Assembly (NCBI GenBank): GCA_960531495.1
Contig: OY482860.1
Location: 3,534,857 to 3,598,856, forward strand
Direction: 5' to 3'
Origin: Zeus faber
Lineage: Eukaryota > Chordata > Actinopteri > Zeiformes > Zeidae
Length of the DNA stretch: 64,000 bases
Shown here: positions 23,087-38,339 of the stretch, one piece after another
Position numbering within the stretch: the first letter of the stretch is position 1
Layout of the letters: every line of letters starts with the position of its first letter
The notes under the pieces: generated by a model
What the model was told of the DNA's origin: nothing
Seen by the model: the letters and a program-made list of their open reading frames with translations, nothing else
The model's database searches: none
Position numbers and translations under genes: made by a program

Positions 23087-23899
23087 GTACAACAGCAAAC
23101 TTAGAGTTGACTTTGCGAAAACCAACTGATCTTATCTCTTTGTTCTCCTGTTCTGTAGTTGTTGAGAAGCTTGCTAATTTACATGTTCTGCCCTTTTTTT
23201 GGTGTCATTAATTACTCAAATCCTATTTGAACCAATCGCAGCTCATAGTGTTTGTTATCATGCGTTCTGATGTCACTTTCCAGACGTCCAATCACAGCCT
23301 TCATAGTTGAACACCCTCCCCTCTCTTGGAAGAAGGCATTGTTCAAACTTTTCGTTCCAGATAAGCTCAAAAGAGCTGACTCTGCAGTCCTCAGCTGTGC
23401 GACCTTGAAAAATGTAATATTTTATTTTCTGTATTATGTAAGGCTTTGGCACCCTCTGCTGGTCTTAGGATGTACTGGACGTTGGCTCCATCTGCTGGTT
23501 AGCATGATGTACTAGATTTTGACTCCCTCTACTGGCTTCATGACAAATACAATTTTAAAAGGGTTTTTTGATCCACTCAATTTGGTTTTATCGCATCGGA
23601 TTTAGTATAACATGTAGTAGGCTCTTTTTATGTGGGATAACTAATTTAACAATAACAGGTTACTAATTAACCACAACAAGACCTACTCATGGAGGTGTGC
23701 AGAACAATACGGCACCCATGCCCGGACCTGTGGCGCCTCCAGGCCTGGTACCTGTGAGGTAGAAGCTCCTAGCATCAGGCCTGTCAGATGCGGTGGTCAC
23801 CACTATATATAGTGCCAGGGCGCCCTCTAGATGCTACCAGTACATGCTGAGGTGGTGTATTTTTGCCCAATAGTGTGAGCAACAGGGACACGCCCCCTC
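23087..23899. other. spacer with short CTCTGCTGG repeats, no gene seen
   Basis: Around 23449-23545 a phrase of the type TTGGCnCCnTCTGCTGGT...GATGTACT recurs three times. No coding sequence is recognised. Confidence 0.5.
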
Positions 23900-23939
23900 C
23901 AACTGCCCTGTATTTGTGAAGGGAAAAGCGACCTCTACA

Positions 23940-24693
23940 CTTAGTCTATCTATCATGTCATGTGGACTTGAAAGGATGCACACCAGGCACTCACCCACTG
24001 GCGTCGCATTTTTTGGCGGGCGTGCCGCACCTGCACCCAGCTCGAAATTATTTGATCCCTACTTGGGATTTATTGGCAGTCTTACAGGCCCCGTCAAGGC
24101 CTCAATTTGAGCCCCTGCACACGGCAAACACCAAGACTGTTTCTTTAAAGACGTCTTTATTGCAGCCACTCGCCTCAGTGAAACGAGTAGGCGAGCTGCA
24201 GGCACTGTCAGTCCACCCATCCTACGTGCAGTTCGTGGGTGAAGGAGATAGAGTGGTCATGTGTCTTCACGCATCCTTTACTCCAAAGGACGTTACCATC
24301 CCATTTCGGAGTCAGGTCATTGAGTTAGCCGCCTCCTCCTCGCTGCCTTTTGAGTCGGCGGAGCAGGACACTTTGTGCCCAGTTCCGGCTCTGCAGTGTT
24401 GTGTGGACTGCACTAAGGACTTTAGGCCTGAGAACCAGTTGTTTGTTTTCTTAGGCGCCCAGGCAAAGTGTAGGCGCCTATTCAAGGAGCGATTGGCTCA
24501 TTGGCTATTGGAGGCCATAGGCCTGCTTTACAGGAGCCTGTCATTGGAGGCCCCACAGGGCCTACCCACATACCCCACCAGGGCAGTGTCCTCTTCATGG
24601 GCCCTCTTTAGGGGGAAGCCAATGGAGGATATATGTCTGGCAGCTTCTTGGAGCTCCCCACATACATTTATGCAGTTTTACATGTTGGACTTA
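23940..24693 (+). pseudogene. DIRS-like tyrosine recombinase, 5'-degenerate and 3'-truncated
   Basis: The frame contains the integrase core LKTSLLQPLASVKRVGELQAL (catalytic Arg in KRVGEL), TIPFRSQVIEL, the box TYPTRAVSSSWALFRGKPMED and the C-terminal SSPHTFMQFYMLDL with the Tyr nucleophile. This is the tyrosine recombinase of DIRS retrotransposons, which integrate circular DNA without a DDE integrase. In the usual His-x-x-Arg box the His is replaced by Tyr (YPTR), so activity is unlikely. The open frame (23962-24786) runs past the recombinase into antisense Tc1 sequence at about 24695, a junction created by insertion or deletion. The RT/RNase H fragment at 22357 probably belongs to the same original element, split by the MITE and other DNA. 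Confidence 0.8.
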
Positions 24694-24694
24694 A

Positions 24695-25745
24695 GTAGAA
24701 GCATAGGTTTTCTATGGGATTCCGGTCTGGAGAAAGTGCAGGCCACTCCATTTGAGGTACCCCAGTCTCCAACAGCCGTTCCCTAATGATGCGACCTTGA
24801 TGAGCTGGAGCATTGTCGTCCATGAAGTTGAAATTAGGCCTGTGTTGTACATACAGGGGACCAATGACTGGATTAATGATGTTATTCAGGTAGTATGGGC
24901 TTGTCACTACCATTCACAAAGTGTAGGGCAGTTCTGTATTGACTAGACACACCTGCCCACACTGTAACACCACCACCACCAAAGGCTCGTCTGGTGACAA
25001 CAGTGGCTGATGCATAGCGCTCTCCTTGACGTCTCCAACATCGTTGGCGGCCATCATTTCTGCTGTGAATCGACTTTCATTAGAGAACAGCAATGAGGCC
25101 CACTGGTCCCTCATCCAGCGTAAATGCTCCCTGGCCCATGCAAGACGATGATGCCTGTGCCTGGTGGTGTGGTCAGGTACCCTTGCAGGTCGTCTAGCAC
25201 GCAGACCAGACTGATGTAAACGGTTTCGGATGGTCTGACGTGACACTTCGGTGCCTCTCACCTCCCTTAAATGTGCCTGGAGTGGCATTCATCATCCGGT
25301 TCCGCAGGGCACTGTTCACAATGAAGCGCTCATCAGTGTGGGATGTGGCCAAAGGACGTCCACTTCTATGCCTTTCTGTGACTCTTCCAGTCTCTCTGTA
25401 TCTCTGTTGCAACCTGCTGATGACACTCTGTGACACTCTAAGCTCAGTGGCCACTTCCCTCTGAGAACATCCTGTTTGAAGCCTTGCAATGGCGAGGTAC
25501 TGTTGATCAATTGTTAGGTGCCGTCTTGGTCTCATGATGTCAAAATGTGAACAGCATGATGAAGAGGACTGTTTAAATACAAATTTGAATTTAACCAGGA
25601 AACGTATTGGTCGATTCATGGATCAAACACCTGTTGTGACTTTTGCCGTTCACCTCCTTGTTAGAGAACAGCAAGTTGTGCAAAAAGTACTGAAACATTG
25701 AACAGTTGGACATGTGCATTCAAAAGTTGAGGGAAGGTCAAATTG
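24695..25745 (-). pseudogene. Tc1-like transposase, copy 1 (truncated, frameshifted)
   Basis: On the minus strand from 25540 the frame gives MRPRRHLTIDQQYLAIARLQ, CSQREVATELRVSQSVISRL (helix-turn-helix) and TERHRSGRPLAT. It then continues in other frames with EVSRQTIRNRLHQSGLRARR, LLFSNESRFTAE, FMDDNAPAHQGRIIRE and SPDRNPIENL. These are the paired-type DNA-binding region and DDE core of a Tc1 transposase. The first catalytic Asp is Asn (FSNES), several frameshifts occur, and the 3' end is cut at the DIRS junction just after NPIEN. The sequence 25620-25745 looks like the 5' non-coding part. Inactive. Confidence 0.85.
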
Positions 25746-28543
<2,798 letters not shown>

Positions 28544-28594
28544 AATGAGAAGCCTCTGAGTCATTCTGTGAGCAGGTCCAGCAATATCTCCAAG
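28544..28594 (+). CDS. marchf8: marchf8 exon 2 (Ser-rich N-terminal tail)
   Basis: This 51-base exon has 17 codons, NEKPLSHSVSRSSNISK. A strong polypyrimidine tract and cag acceptor precede it, and AAG|gtgagg follows. Both boundaries are phase 0. The sequence is the familiar Asn-Glu-Lys-Pro-Leu...Ser-Ser-Asn-Ile-Ser-Lys block of vertebrate MARCH1/MARCH8 N-terminal tails, a cytosolic serine-rich stretch before the RING-CH domain. It joins exon 1 upstream (10.9 or 25.8 kb away) and exon 3 downstream (23 kb). The match to MARCH1 is at least as good as to MARCH8 here, so this exon alone does not settle the paralogue. No broken codon is seen. Confidence 0.85.
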
Positions 28595-28621
28595 GTGAGG
28601 ACGGAACGCACTTTTGCCACG

Positions 28622-28640
28622 AACAAACACACACACACAC

Positions 28641-28681
<41 letters not shown>

Positions 28682-28684
28682 GAG
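28622..28684. repeat. (CA)n followed by (ACAG)n
   Basis: About 10 CA units run into about 10 CAGA tetranucleotides, 28 bases after the exon 2 donor. Confidence 0.95.
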
Positions 28685-28836
28685 GGAGAGGGAGGGTTGG
28701 TCCAGTCAATTTTCATATGTGTGAGGAATTTTTTGTGGTGAATAAAAGATATAAATAGCCAAATAAAAAAGGGAAAACAGCCAAATAAAGAAAGTAGCCA
28801 ATTATATGAAAATATGCTGAATATACAAAATGAGAT

Positions 28837-29110
28837 TCAACCACAGCATGGTTGCTCATATGGCTGTGGGTATATAACATCAATATAAATGGATGTGTTG
28901 CAGTGGATGAATAAATATGTACAATAACACAGGCGTAGATAACAGTGATTGTGTAGGTATAAATGATTACTCTCAATCACAGCATGGTTGCTCATATAGC
29001 TGTGGTTATATAACATCAATATAAATGGATGTGTTGTAGTGGATGAATAAATATGTACAATAACACAGGTGTAGATAACAGTGATTGTGTAGGTATAAAT
29101 GATTACTCTC
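28837..29110. repeat. 136-bp tandem duplication
   Basis: 28837-28972 and 28973-29108 are near-identical (differences such as GGCTGTGGG versus AGCTGTGGT and GCAGTGG versus GTAGTGG). AT-rich, non-coding. Confidence 0.9.
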
Positions 29111-29514
29111 TTATGACTAAATTATTACATTACATCTCTACATTGTCTAATATATTACAATCTCGATAATGTCTATGTACCACATACGACATAAGTACCT
29201 GGCGGAAATGAACCAATTCTGATGATGACATTGATAGGCAGACTATCGTCCAGCGTTAGTGATGGAATTGGGTTCTTTTGGCTCAGCTCAGAAATAAGAA
29301 CCTGCTCTTTCAACTCCCAAGCGTCTCTTCATTAAGTACCTCTGGCTTTTATAATTCAACCAAATTTAACATTGTTTTGACCTATGATTGGTATGTGTGC
29401 ACATATGTCACCACAATTATTCTATGTAATTATACCAGACCTTATAATTTCCAGAATACCATAATATTACATAATGTTTGGTATGAAAACCTTAAATAAT
29501 GTGAAACAACATTT
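29111..29514. other. intron 2 sequence, no gene seen
   Basis: AT-rich and without recognisable features. Confidence 0.5.
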
Positions 29515-30950
29515 TTACATTTTTGGTAATAATGATCGAACCACTTTCCGAGGCACTTGATTGGATTCTCCTATCGATGGAATTACTTCTCCTTGTACCT
29601 GCAACTTGAACTTGTTCATCAATGTATCTTTCCTGATCAGCATACACCTGGATTTCTTTGGCCTAAACTTCATTCTGGCCCATGTCGCCATGCGTTCCAG
29701 AACTGTTAGCACCCACCTCGCCTCCACATGGGTTGTGGTCGTCACAGTAAGGTTCATGTTACCTCTTATTGGGGGTTGTCGGATGCCTGATCCATTTTTG
29801 GACCCTTGGCTTCTTCCCAGCTGCTGTAATTAGGAGGTTCATACCCATGATGAAGAGGATGGGGGAGATTGTACAGCCAGTTCCAGACATCCAGAGAAGC
29901 CTGGGATTCCACCTTTCTGGATAGTGGTGTCGATGTATCCATTCTCTGTCATGTATGAGGTCATCCTCTTAGCCAGTACAGAAAGGAAGATTTTCCCTTC
30001 TACACTTAGTAGTGAGATTGTTCTAAATGTATCGATGGTTGAGGAGTTCTCTTCCTTTGGCACGAAACAGCCTTCTGCCTTCTTCCAGCATGATGGAATG
30101 ATGCCCTTCTTCCAAATCCTCTGTAACAGCTTCCACAGCCTCCGGAGGAGCATTGGGCATTTCTTATATAGCTTATAGGGTATACCGCTTGGGCCGGGGG
30201 CAGATCCTGTTCTGGCCTTCTCCACCACCTCTTGGACACCTCCAGGATGGTTTGCTGATGTTGAGCTCTTTTCCAGGTGTTTCAATTCTGTCAGTGTTTG
30301 AGTTGGCATCCAGAGCTTGGTTTCTGGAGATGTCATTGTGGGTCTCCCTCAAGAATGCTTCCACATCTTCTCTTTGGGACTAGTCAGCCTTCCAGATTTT
30401 TCCTCACCCGGTAGTGTTTTGGTGAATCGGAAAGGGTATTTGGTGAACTGTGCTCTTTTGTTCTCCCTATCCTTCCTCCTTTTCCGAATGCTTTCTGCTC
30501 TTCTGAGTCTGCAGAGACGTTCCCGGAGTTGGCACGTCAAATCTTGATGCCTTCTATTTCATCAACCAGGCCTCTTTTGAGTGTCTTAATTTCTTTAATC
30601 TCTCTTCTCCTTGGCTGGTGTGCAGTCTTGATGTTACCATTCTTGTCCTTCATTCCAAAACGCTCCCTTGCCACATTTTATGTGATTGTTGTGAGAGTAC
30701 TGACTTTCTGCTCTGCTGTCCCTACTAGTGTGGCTTCTAGCACTTCGTCGAGGTCTTGGTCTAGTTGGTACCATTCCTTGGTATCGCTCATCTTGAGCCA
30801 ATTGATTCGTTCCCTCGCAGGGTGGATTTGGCTCTCTGGGGTGGCATTAGGTGGGTCCCCCCTGAGGTCTTGAGGTGACACAGGTGCTGAGATACGATGC
30901 AGCTGCTGATACAAGGTTTTGGACGTACTAAAAATCGTCACATGATACCT
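29515..30950 (-). mobile_element. non-LTR retrotransposon RT fragment
   Basis: On the minus strand, RTGSAPGPSGIPYKLYKKCP, LWKLLQRIWKKGIIPSCWKK, FRTISLLSVEGKIFLSVLAK and GYIDTTIQKGGIPGFSGCLE appear in order (30336 to 29900). After a gap and frame changes they are followed by LERMATWARMKFRPKKSR near 29690. These are the N-terminal RT motifs and a post-catalytic RT block. The catalytic YADD-containing middle is missing, so the copy is internally deleted. The wording differs from the L2-like copies elsewhere in the window; I cannot name the clade with confidence. Confidence 0.75.
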
Positions 30951-32514
30951 TGGCTTACTAAACAGATTGCCAGTATACTGTAGGTACTTTGGAGACAGTG
31001 TTCAGTTAGGGCGGCTCCCTGAAAGTCGACGAGTGGGATCATCATGAGATTCTTCAAGTCGAGCAGTCGTTTTATTGTCAGTCAGTGTGCATTTACAATA
31101 ACAGGATAAAACAGGAATATGCTTACACAATGCACAGGGATAACGTTTCAATGGGGAATTTTAAATAAGGAGAATCATAAATATAACACTCACCTTGCCC
31201 CGTTCCTCCAAATAAAATAACTATAAACAGTTTGCCGACAGGGCACGACTCATAGACTCGTTTATTTTCTGCGCATAACGCATAGAGGGGGTCATCGTCG
31301 GTACCGTCGGAGACAAGTGCCCAAAATGCAGCCCAATCGCTCCCTCTACACTAACCCCCCCGCTGGGATGGCGCTCTAGGCAGCCGCCTATCTCGCTTAT
31401 AGGAAGAGCTGCAGAATAGTCGAATATTGGCATTGAACGGCCGAATCAGTTTCGACTGACCAGACCTGAGTCGGGTACAGCCCTAATTTCAGTAAAAAAC
31501 AGAATGTATGTCTCTGCACTCTCTCCTCTCTCGCCTTCATTATTTTCTCTTTGTTGCTTCCTTCCTTCACCTCCTTTCTTTCCGGTCCTTCCCATTTGTG
31601 CTCTCTCCATTTCCCTCTGTAGTGAGGCGGCTCTGGTGCTGGATTCCGAATCCATGTTCTCTTGAGCCTCTAAGAGGATAAACCCTTCACTAGGCCTAAT
31701 AGATGTCAGGGTCACCTTGTTACCACGGGAACACTCCAACTGAGTTGTGCTTGTTGGTTTTTATTATTTTTTTGAACATGGTTGCTGGTTGGACCTTCAG
31801 CATGCAGGAGTAGTTCATTTCAAATGCCAGCCGTTATTTCTGAGGCATAGTTAAAACTAAACCTTAATATGAATTCACATATTAATAAACTACAATTAAT
31901 GTGTGAGGAAACACTTACTCAAATTAGCAGGAAAAGTGGAGGTAAACTCTTATATTGCTCTGTGTGAATGTTCAAATGTTCATGCTATTTTTGAGAAAGG
32001 TGGGTAAACCCGTGTCGCCAAATTAAAAACGTGGCTAAACGGGGTCTGGGTCAATTAACCTTCCACTAACCCCCTAATTATACATTATACTTAAAATTCT
32101 GCTGTTATGTAAGGTGCACAATTTATTCAATGATGTACTGAATTCATGATTTGTTTATTATTGTCATCTCTCCACCTCATTGGAGACTCATTACGCATTT
32201 ACGTGACTGCTCTACACTTGCCTGTTTAACAAATTCTGAGTCTTATAAAATATACAATGCATATATAATAAAAAACTTAAAATAATTGTCGGACAGTAAA
32301 AATGTAAAATTGTAAGGAAACTCTTGGAGGGGCTAGGGGTGCTTTGCCAAATCCTGACGGGGTGGGGGGGGGTTTGAAAATAAATGTAATTTTCGGGCCA
32401 TTCCACCACAGAATCCCCAGTTTGAGGCATCGCTTCCTTCGGATGCCGTGACAGTAATCAGAATTATAATAAAAATCTGAAAATATTATTTATCTATTTA
32501 CAGATTATTTTGTG
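30951..32514. other. intron 2 sequence with unclassified repeat fragments
   Basis: CGAGCAGTCGTTTTATTGTC at about 31062 resembles an antisense LINE 3' tail. The region 31220-31480 has CpG-rich text ending in CGGGTACAGCCCTAA, which resembles a hAT-type end. The remainder is AT-rich. No exon recognised. Confidence 0.45.
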
Positions 32515-32519
32515 GTCCC

Positions 32520-32765
32520 GCAATTACCACCAGCTCTCCGCAGATTAGATTAGATTCAACTAATTGTCACTGCACAGAGTACAAGTACTGAGGCAACAAA
32601 ATGCATTTCACCATCCTAGTAATTGACTTATCTAGGAGCTGTGGGCTGCCATATAGTGGCGCCTGGGCAGCAGGGGGTTAAGTGCCTTGCTCAAGGACAC
32701 ATCAGCACGCTACCAAGGAGGAGGCAGGGATCGAACCGGCAATCTTCTGATTCCTCCTGAGCCAC
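32520..32765 (-). mobile_element. tRNA-derived SINE-like repeat, antisense
   Basis: The minus strand carries a perfect pol III B box GGTTCGATCCC (plus-strand 32727-32737) followed by TGTCCTTGAGCAAGGCACTT, a body common in fish SINEs. It ends in an AATTAGTTGAATCTAATCTA-type tail. Confidence 0.75.
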
Positions 32766-33649
32766 GGTGAACTGGATGTTTTTTGTGACGAGTGTGTGCA
32801 CCAAATGTATGAATAATACCTCATTTAAATGCAAATAGCACCAATGCACTGGGACCGCACTGCTGTTTGCGTGGCAGCACAGCTAGTGGTGCATTTCACC
32901 GTTTGCGGTGCTTTGTGAAAAAGACGCTCACTTTTTCTGTTATTTCCACCAGTTTAGCAGCAACAAGAGCTGCACAATGCTTTTGTGAATTCACCCCAAA
33001 GTGTTAAGCACCAATACGTAGGCCTGTTGTGATAATTACTATATCGACTCAACCGCACGATATACAGTATAGACATGACGCCGATCATTTTTCCCACCTC
33101 GATAATCACCAGTTGTGTTCACATCCGTGTCCCCGTGCCGGGGAGCGACACCCACAAGACCAAAACAGTACCGTGGCGACAGAAGAATCCTTCGAAATCG
33201 TGATCTCCTCCTTATCTTTTGGAGTTTATACAGTGACCACGATCATAATCCCCGGCTAAGTTTTGTCTACGTTAGAATCCTCAGTGGGCTGTCTGCCGCT
33301 GTACGCTCGTAAGATCAGTCTGTTTTTTATATCCATAACTCCTCTGCAAACAAAAGTACCAGCTAAATGATGTAATGTAGCCGAAATGTTGTAAGTTTCA
33401 AAGTTAATAAAACACGTTAAGGAAGAAATTATGCGTCACAATTGAAAAATAAATATAATGCAATGAATACCAATGGGAAAAGATCAATGACTACTACATT
33501 CTACACTTCTGTTTTAAGGTTAAAAAAAATATCTGAGACATAAATATATTTCTAAATCCACAATTTTGCTGTTATTTTTGGTCATGCTGCTTCTGTCCTC
33601 TCGTCTGCTCTGTCGTCGTTTCGCCGTGGGCGGGGCTAAGGAAGCTCCA
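32766..33649. other. intron 2 sequence, no gene seen
   Basis: AGGCCTGTTGTGATAATTAC at 33020 with nearby ATATCGACTC and GATATACAGT resembles degenerate hAT-type repeat ends. No exon recognised. Confidence 0.45.
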
Positions 33650-33660
33650 ACACACACACA

Positions 33661-33742
<82 letters not shown>
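33650..33742. repeat. (CA)n microsatellite
   Basis: About 46 CA units with one AAAC interruption near the left end. Confidence 0.97.
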
Positions 33743-33745
<3 letters not shown>

Positions 33746-34191
33746 CCAAGGGAAGATAACATGTTTCTCGAGCCAGAGTCCATTTTATTTATTGTTTTGG
33801 TTGTGTTTTTATGTTATTTATGTTTAATTTATTGAGGACATTGTAATATTTTTCACTTTACAATGTCTGAATATTCCTGAGAATCAAAAGTTTGTTGCTA
33901 TATGAAGGGGTGTACTTGTATTATTATGCTATTATATTCTCAAAATTACAATAATATAATTTATCACAATTATTTCATTATTATTATACATAATAATGAC
34001 TCTTTTGTACATTTGGGGTTTTCCTGATGTTGTCATGTACTGTTAACTGTTAAAATGATGAGACGTAGCTCAGTATTATATTTGAGAACAGCCAGCAAAA
34101 AACAGCTACCAGTTGCAGCTACCCAAATTTCCAACCATTATTATTATAATGACCATACTGTATTAACACACAAGCTGAACTCGACAGGCCG

Positions 34192-34193
<2 letters not shown>

Positions 34194-34258
<65 letters not shown>
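34194..34258. repeat. (CA)n microsatellite
   Basis: About 32 uninterrupted CA units. Confidence 0.97.
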
Positions 34259-34259
<1 letters not shown>

Positions 34260-34421
34260 GTTATCACTAATTATAAAGACAAACTATTCATGAGAGATAA
34301 ATTGCTTCATAAAGACGATGATATTGCCGCCATTAATGAGCTTGTCGTTGAGGAAGATAAAGTTTCTCTGTCTTTGATGGGGATGGATACAGGCAGCTTA
34401 GCAACAACAACCAAATAAAAA

Positions 34422-34602
<181 letters not shown>

Positions 34603-35017
34603 ACCATGTCTTCTGTCTGCACTATATTTTGTATTGATTCATCCTTTCAAGAGCTGCCATTCTAGTTGTTTACTGTATAGAGGAAAAAGCCATGACAAAC
34701 ACTGGAGTAAATAACTGTAATTTTCCCAATTAAATGTAGTCACGGTTGTGTAAATATGTATACATTTGTACATAAAAAGCTTTATCTCTGTATGGAGTGT
34801 GGGCCGCGGATTGTCTGTTGATTTGGCGGCGGCTGGCTTTCCACTGGGCCAGGTCATGAGGCTTAGTTTTAGCTGCTACTCTCTTTAGCGCAGTGCCAGG
34901 AGCCGTGCGCTGCCTCCCACACTGATTTGGAGGGTATTAAAGTATTACAGTGCAGTAAAGACAGTGCGCTGCTCAGCAGCCCATCCTGATCAAGTCGCCC
35001 AAACATCTGGTGGGGAG
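34603..35017. other. intron 2 sequence, no gene seen
   Basis: No coding or mobile-element signal recognised. Confidence 0.5.
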
Positions 35018-35973
35018 TTTCGCAGCATTTAGGGCTCCTTTGCACCATTCTTTACTCTTTTACATAATTTAAGACTCATTTGCAGCATTTTAGACTGCTT
35101 TCCATTATTGTTGGCCCCTTTGAAGCATTTTAGATCCCTTTGAAATATTTTAGGCTCCTTTAAAGCATTTTAGATGCCTTACCTCATGTCAGGCCCTTTT
35201 GTAGCATTTTAGGCTCCTTTGCATTATGTTAGGCCATTTTGCATCATTTTAGACTACTCTGAAGCATTTCCGACATTTTGCAGCATTTTAGGCTCCTTTT
35301 AAAGCATTTTTGACTGCTTTGCATCGTTTATGGCCCTCCATCAATTTGGGCTCATTTGAAGCATTTTAGACTCCTTTGCATCATTTTAGGCCATTTTGCA
35401 GCATTTCAGGCTCCTTTGAAGCGTTTTAGGTGCCTTTACATCATTTTAGGCCCTCCAGCAATTTGGGCTCATTTTAAGCATTTTAGGCTCATTTGCGTAA
35501 AATTAGGCTCCTTTGCATCATTTTATGTCATTTTGTAGCATTTAAGGCTCTTTTGAAGTATTTTAGATGCCTTTGCAGCATTTTAGGCTTCTTGGAAGCA
35601 TTTTAGACCCCTTTCCATCATTTCAGGCCCTTTTCCAGTATTTTAGGCTTCTTTACATCAGGCTCATTTGCAGTATTTTAGACTCCTTTCCATCATTTCA
35701 GACCCCTTTGCAGTATTTTAGGCTTCTTTACATCATTTTAGACTAATTTGCATAATTTTAGGCTCCTTTGCATCATTTTAGGCCCTTTGCAGTATTTAAG
35801 CCCCTTTGACGCATTTCAGCTGCCTTTGCATCATGTCAGGCCCTTTTTTTGCATGTACGGTTCTTTTACAACATTTTAGACTCCTTTTCATCATTGCAGG
35901 CCCTTTTGCAGTATTTTAGGCTCCTTTGCAGCATTTTAGACTTCTTTGCAACATTTTAGACTACTTTGCAGTA
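35018..35973. repeat. degenerate ~20-bp minisatellite, about 45 copies
   Basis: The unit approximates CTCCTTTGCAGCATTTTAGG, repeated across about 950 bases with frequent substitutions (GCATC, GAAGC, GACTCC, GGCCC) and occasional indels. T-tracts recur about every 10 bases. No coding potential. Confidence 0.9.
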
Positions 35974-37925
35974 GTTTCACAGCAGTGCACGGATTACTTC
36001 TGCCCTGTGATATAAGCTTGACTTTCTGCTGCTGTTTGCTCCACGGTGCCCAAGCCAAAATTTTGGACATTAAGTTGATTGTTTGTGGACCTCCTGGCTT
36101 AATTGGAGTTTTGAACTCATTTTTTTGTGTTTTTTTTTTTTTTTTTTTGCAAGGGTGCCTAATTTAACAATTTATTTTAATTTGTCACTTCAAAAACAGC
36201 AAATGTTCCCTAAATTCAATGTTTCCTCAACATAAAAAGAATAATGTCCTTAGCCCCGGAAAATTGATAAAATGCAGAACTCTTCTCTTTGTCTCCGTTA
36301 GCACCATTGGGTATTTTGAAACAAGGATGTGGTGTTTTTCCATTCTGCCCTAAAAAGCCAATGCTACCACTGTGAAGCGCATCCTTCAGCTGAAGCATCT
36401 GTGCTGATTGCTAATTTCCAAACTCTCCCCAGAACCTCCCATTAGAACAGATGGATCAGCATGATTTAAGGCGGCATTGAGAGCCAGGAAAATTATTGGG
36501 CAATCACTGGTTCCGATTTGGCCCTGTTTGCACGACTGTAGCCACCAAACAGCCCCAATTTAAGGTTCCTACTGTGCTGTAGTCGCCCCGATCTTCTTTT
36601 ATTTTACTTCCAGTTTCTTCAGGAGTAGCTGAACATCTAATATCAATTGAAGCAAATAGGATCTGTATTTGGCAGTGGATTCTCTGTGCTCTGTGTCAGT
36701 GGTAGAGATTATGGATGTGATTTAATTTCCCTGTCGTGTTTCTCTCGCTCCTGATTTGGATACGCCACCGGGGTGTAATCACGGTGACAGGGTTTTGAAA
36801 GCTTCCTTCTCTCCTCGTCTACTATTTACCCGTGGACGTGCTCAGCAGGAATTTGAGAAGCTTCCTGGGACTTCAGACATCAGACGTTCAGCGAGAATTT
36901 TTACTGTGCAGTCGTCACAAAACCCGGTTCTATTAAACGCTGTTAAGTGAATAAGATGTTGAAACGCAGTATTGGTTGGTGACCCACTCAGGTCATTACT
37001 TATTGAGTCACTTTTTTTTACGGCCTGTCTATTTGGGGCAAGTCTTTTGCGTTGACATTTGGATACAACCCATTTGGAGATAATGTATATAAGCACAATG
37101 GATAAGACAAAGAATTAATAAGACATTTTTCTTTTGTGGCAAATGCACTGTTAACCAAATTGCATTCAGCATATAATCATATACATAGAAATGCTTTGCT
37201 TTGATAGGCTCTGGAAAAAATATATTTATATGGAGTCCATATGAATTAATTTTAAAATATTTACTTTGTAACTATTCAAAACCCCAAATTATTTAATCAG
37301 TGTGATCATTTTCAACTTGTCATACACACTCTTCCTCTGGAAAAGGAACGTTCTCCACCCGTTCTACCTCTCCCTCTCCGCTTGCTCCCTCCAGTGCAGC
37401 CGAGGGGCAAGCCAAGCGCTTGTGCCCGACGCCACCACACCTCTAACTTTAAAAGACACGTCTCGTGTCAGTGGCATTTTTAAGAAGAAAAAAAATAAAA
37501 TTCAGGAATATAAAGACCTGTCTTCCGTAGACTTTGGACATGTTTAAATTTCTCGTCTTTGCAGCCGAGCTCTATAGCTCAGATCGGACTCACCATTTTT
37601 CCGAACGTTTTTTTTCCTTCCCGAAAACAAATCATTTTTAAAATATTTGTACCAAATAAATATTTGTAAAAACTCACTTCTTGTGCTTCATTTGGATTCG
37701 GCTCCGCCCCTACTTTACGGCAATGTTACTGCTTACATTCCCACACACTTCCATTCACAGCCGTTCCGGCATATTGCCAGAAATTATACTACTGTAGATC
37801 GAGAGTGAGGAAATTTACGGAACAACTTTTTCAGAATATTGGGACTTTTCCCCATGACGCCAATACGGAACATTGCCGGTAGATTTAAGGTTCATTCCAG
37901 GTGGGGGAGGGGCTTTAGTCCTCCA
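35974..37925. other. intron 2 sequence, no gene seen
   Basis: Poly-T at 36129-36149. Otherwise unique-looking intronic sequence without exon or transposon coding motifs. Confidence 0.55.
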
Positions 37926-37992
37926 TGTGTTCAAGGTCAAGAGATTATTTGTCACATACATATTTATACGGTCATACGTTTATGCAGTGACT
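37926..37992 (-). mobile_element. LINE-type 3' tail, antisense
   Basis: TTCAAGGTCAAGAGATTATT followed by TGTCACATACATATTTATAC and ATGCAGTGAC matches the arms of the fold-back repeat at 22143-22343. Confidence 0.6.
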
Positions 37993-38339
37993 TACTGTTT
38001 CCAACTGTAAACCTGTTCGGTCGTCACCACAGAAATGACAACGATGCAGGTATCTTTTCTGAGTTTCTGAGTTGAACTTTTCCCTCATACTCAAAGCCAA
38101 AATCACGAGGTGCGTTGAGAGCCGAAATGCCCGGAGATGCCAGAGCAGATAGCAAAAGGTTTCAGTAACACTCATAAAAAAAAGAGGGACCAAACATGAG
38201 TGTGTTCCGTGTTTACTCTCCAGTCAATGAATCCTCAGCAGTTAAACATTGAGTGGCATTGGCGTCACGTTAGTGTTTTTTAACTTGACTGGAATGAAAG
38301 GAATGAACGCAGAGTGTTCGTGTGGAACGTGCCTGAACT

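Noticed and set aside
35356..35538. 60-codon frame rich in His-Phe-Arg-Leu inside the minisatellite
   Set aside because: A by-product of the 20-bp repeat; a 20-base period cannot keep a repeated peptide in one frame and stops appear soon.
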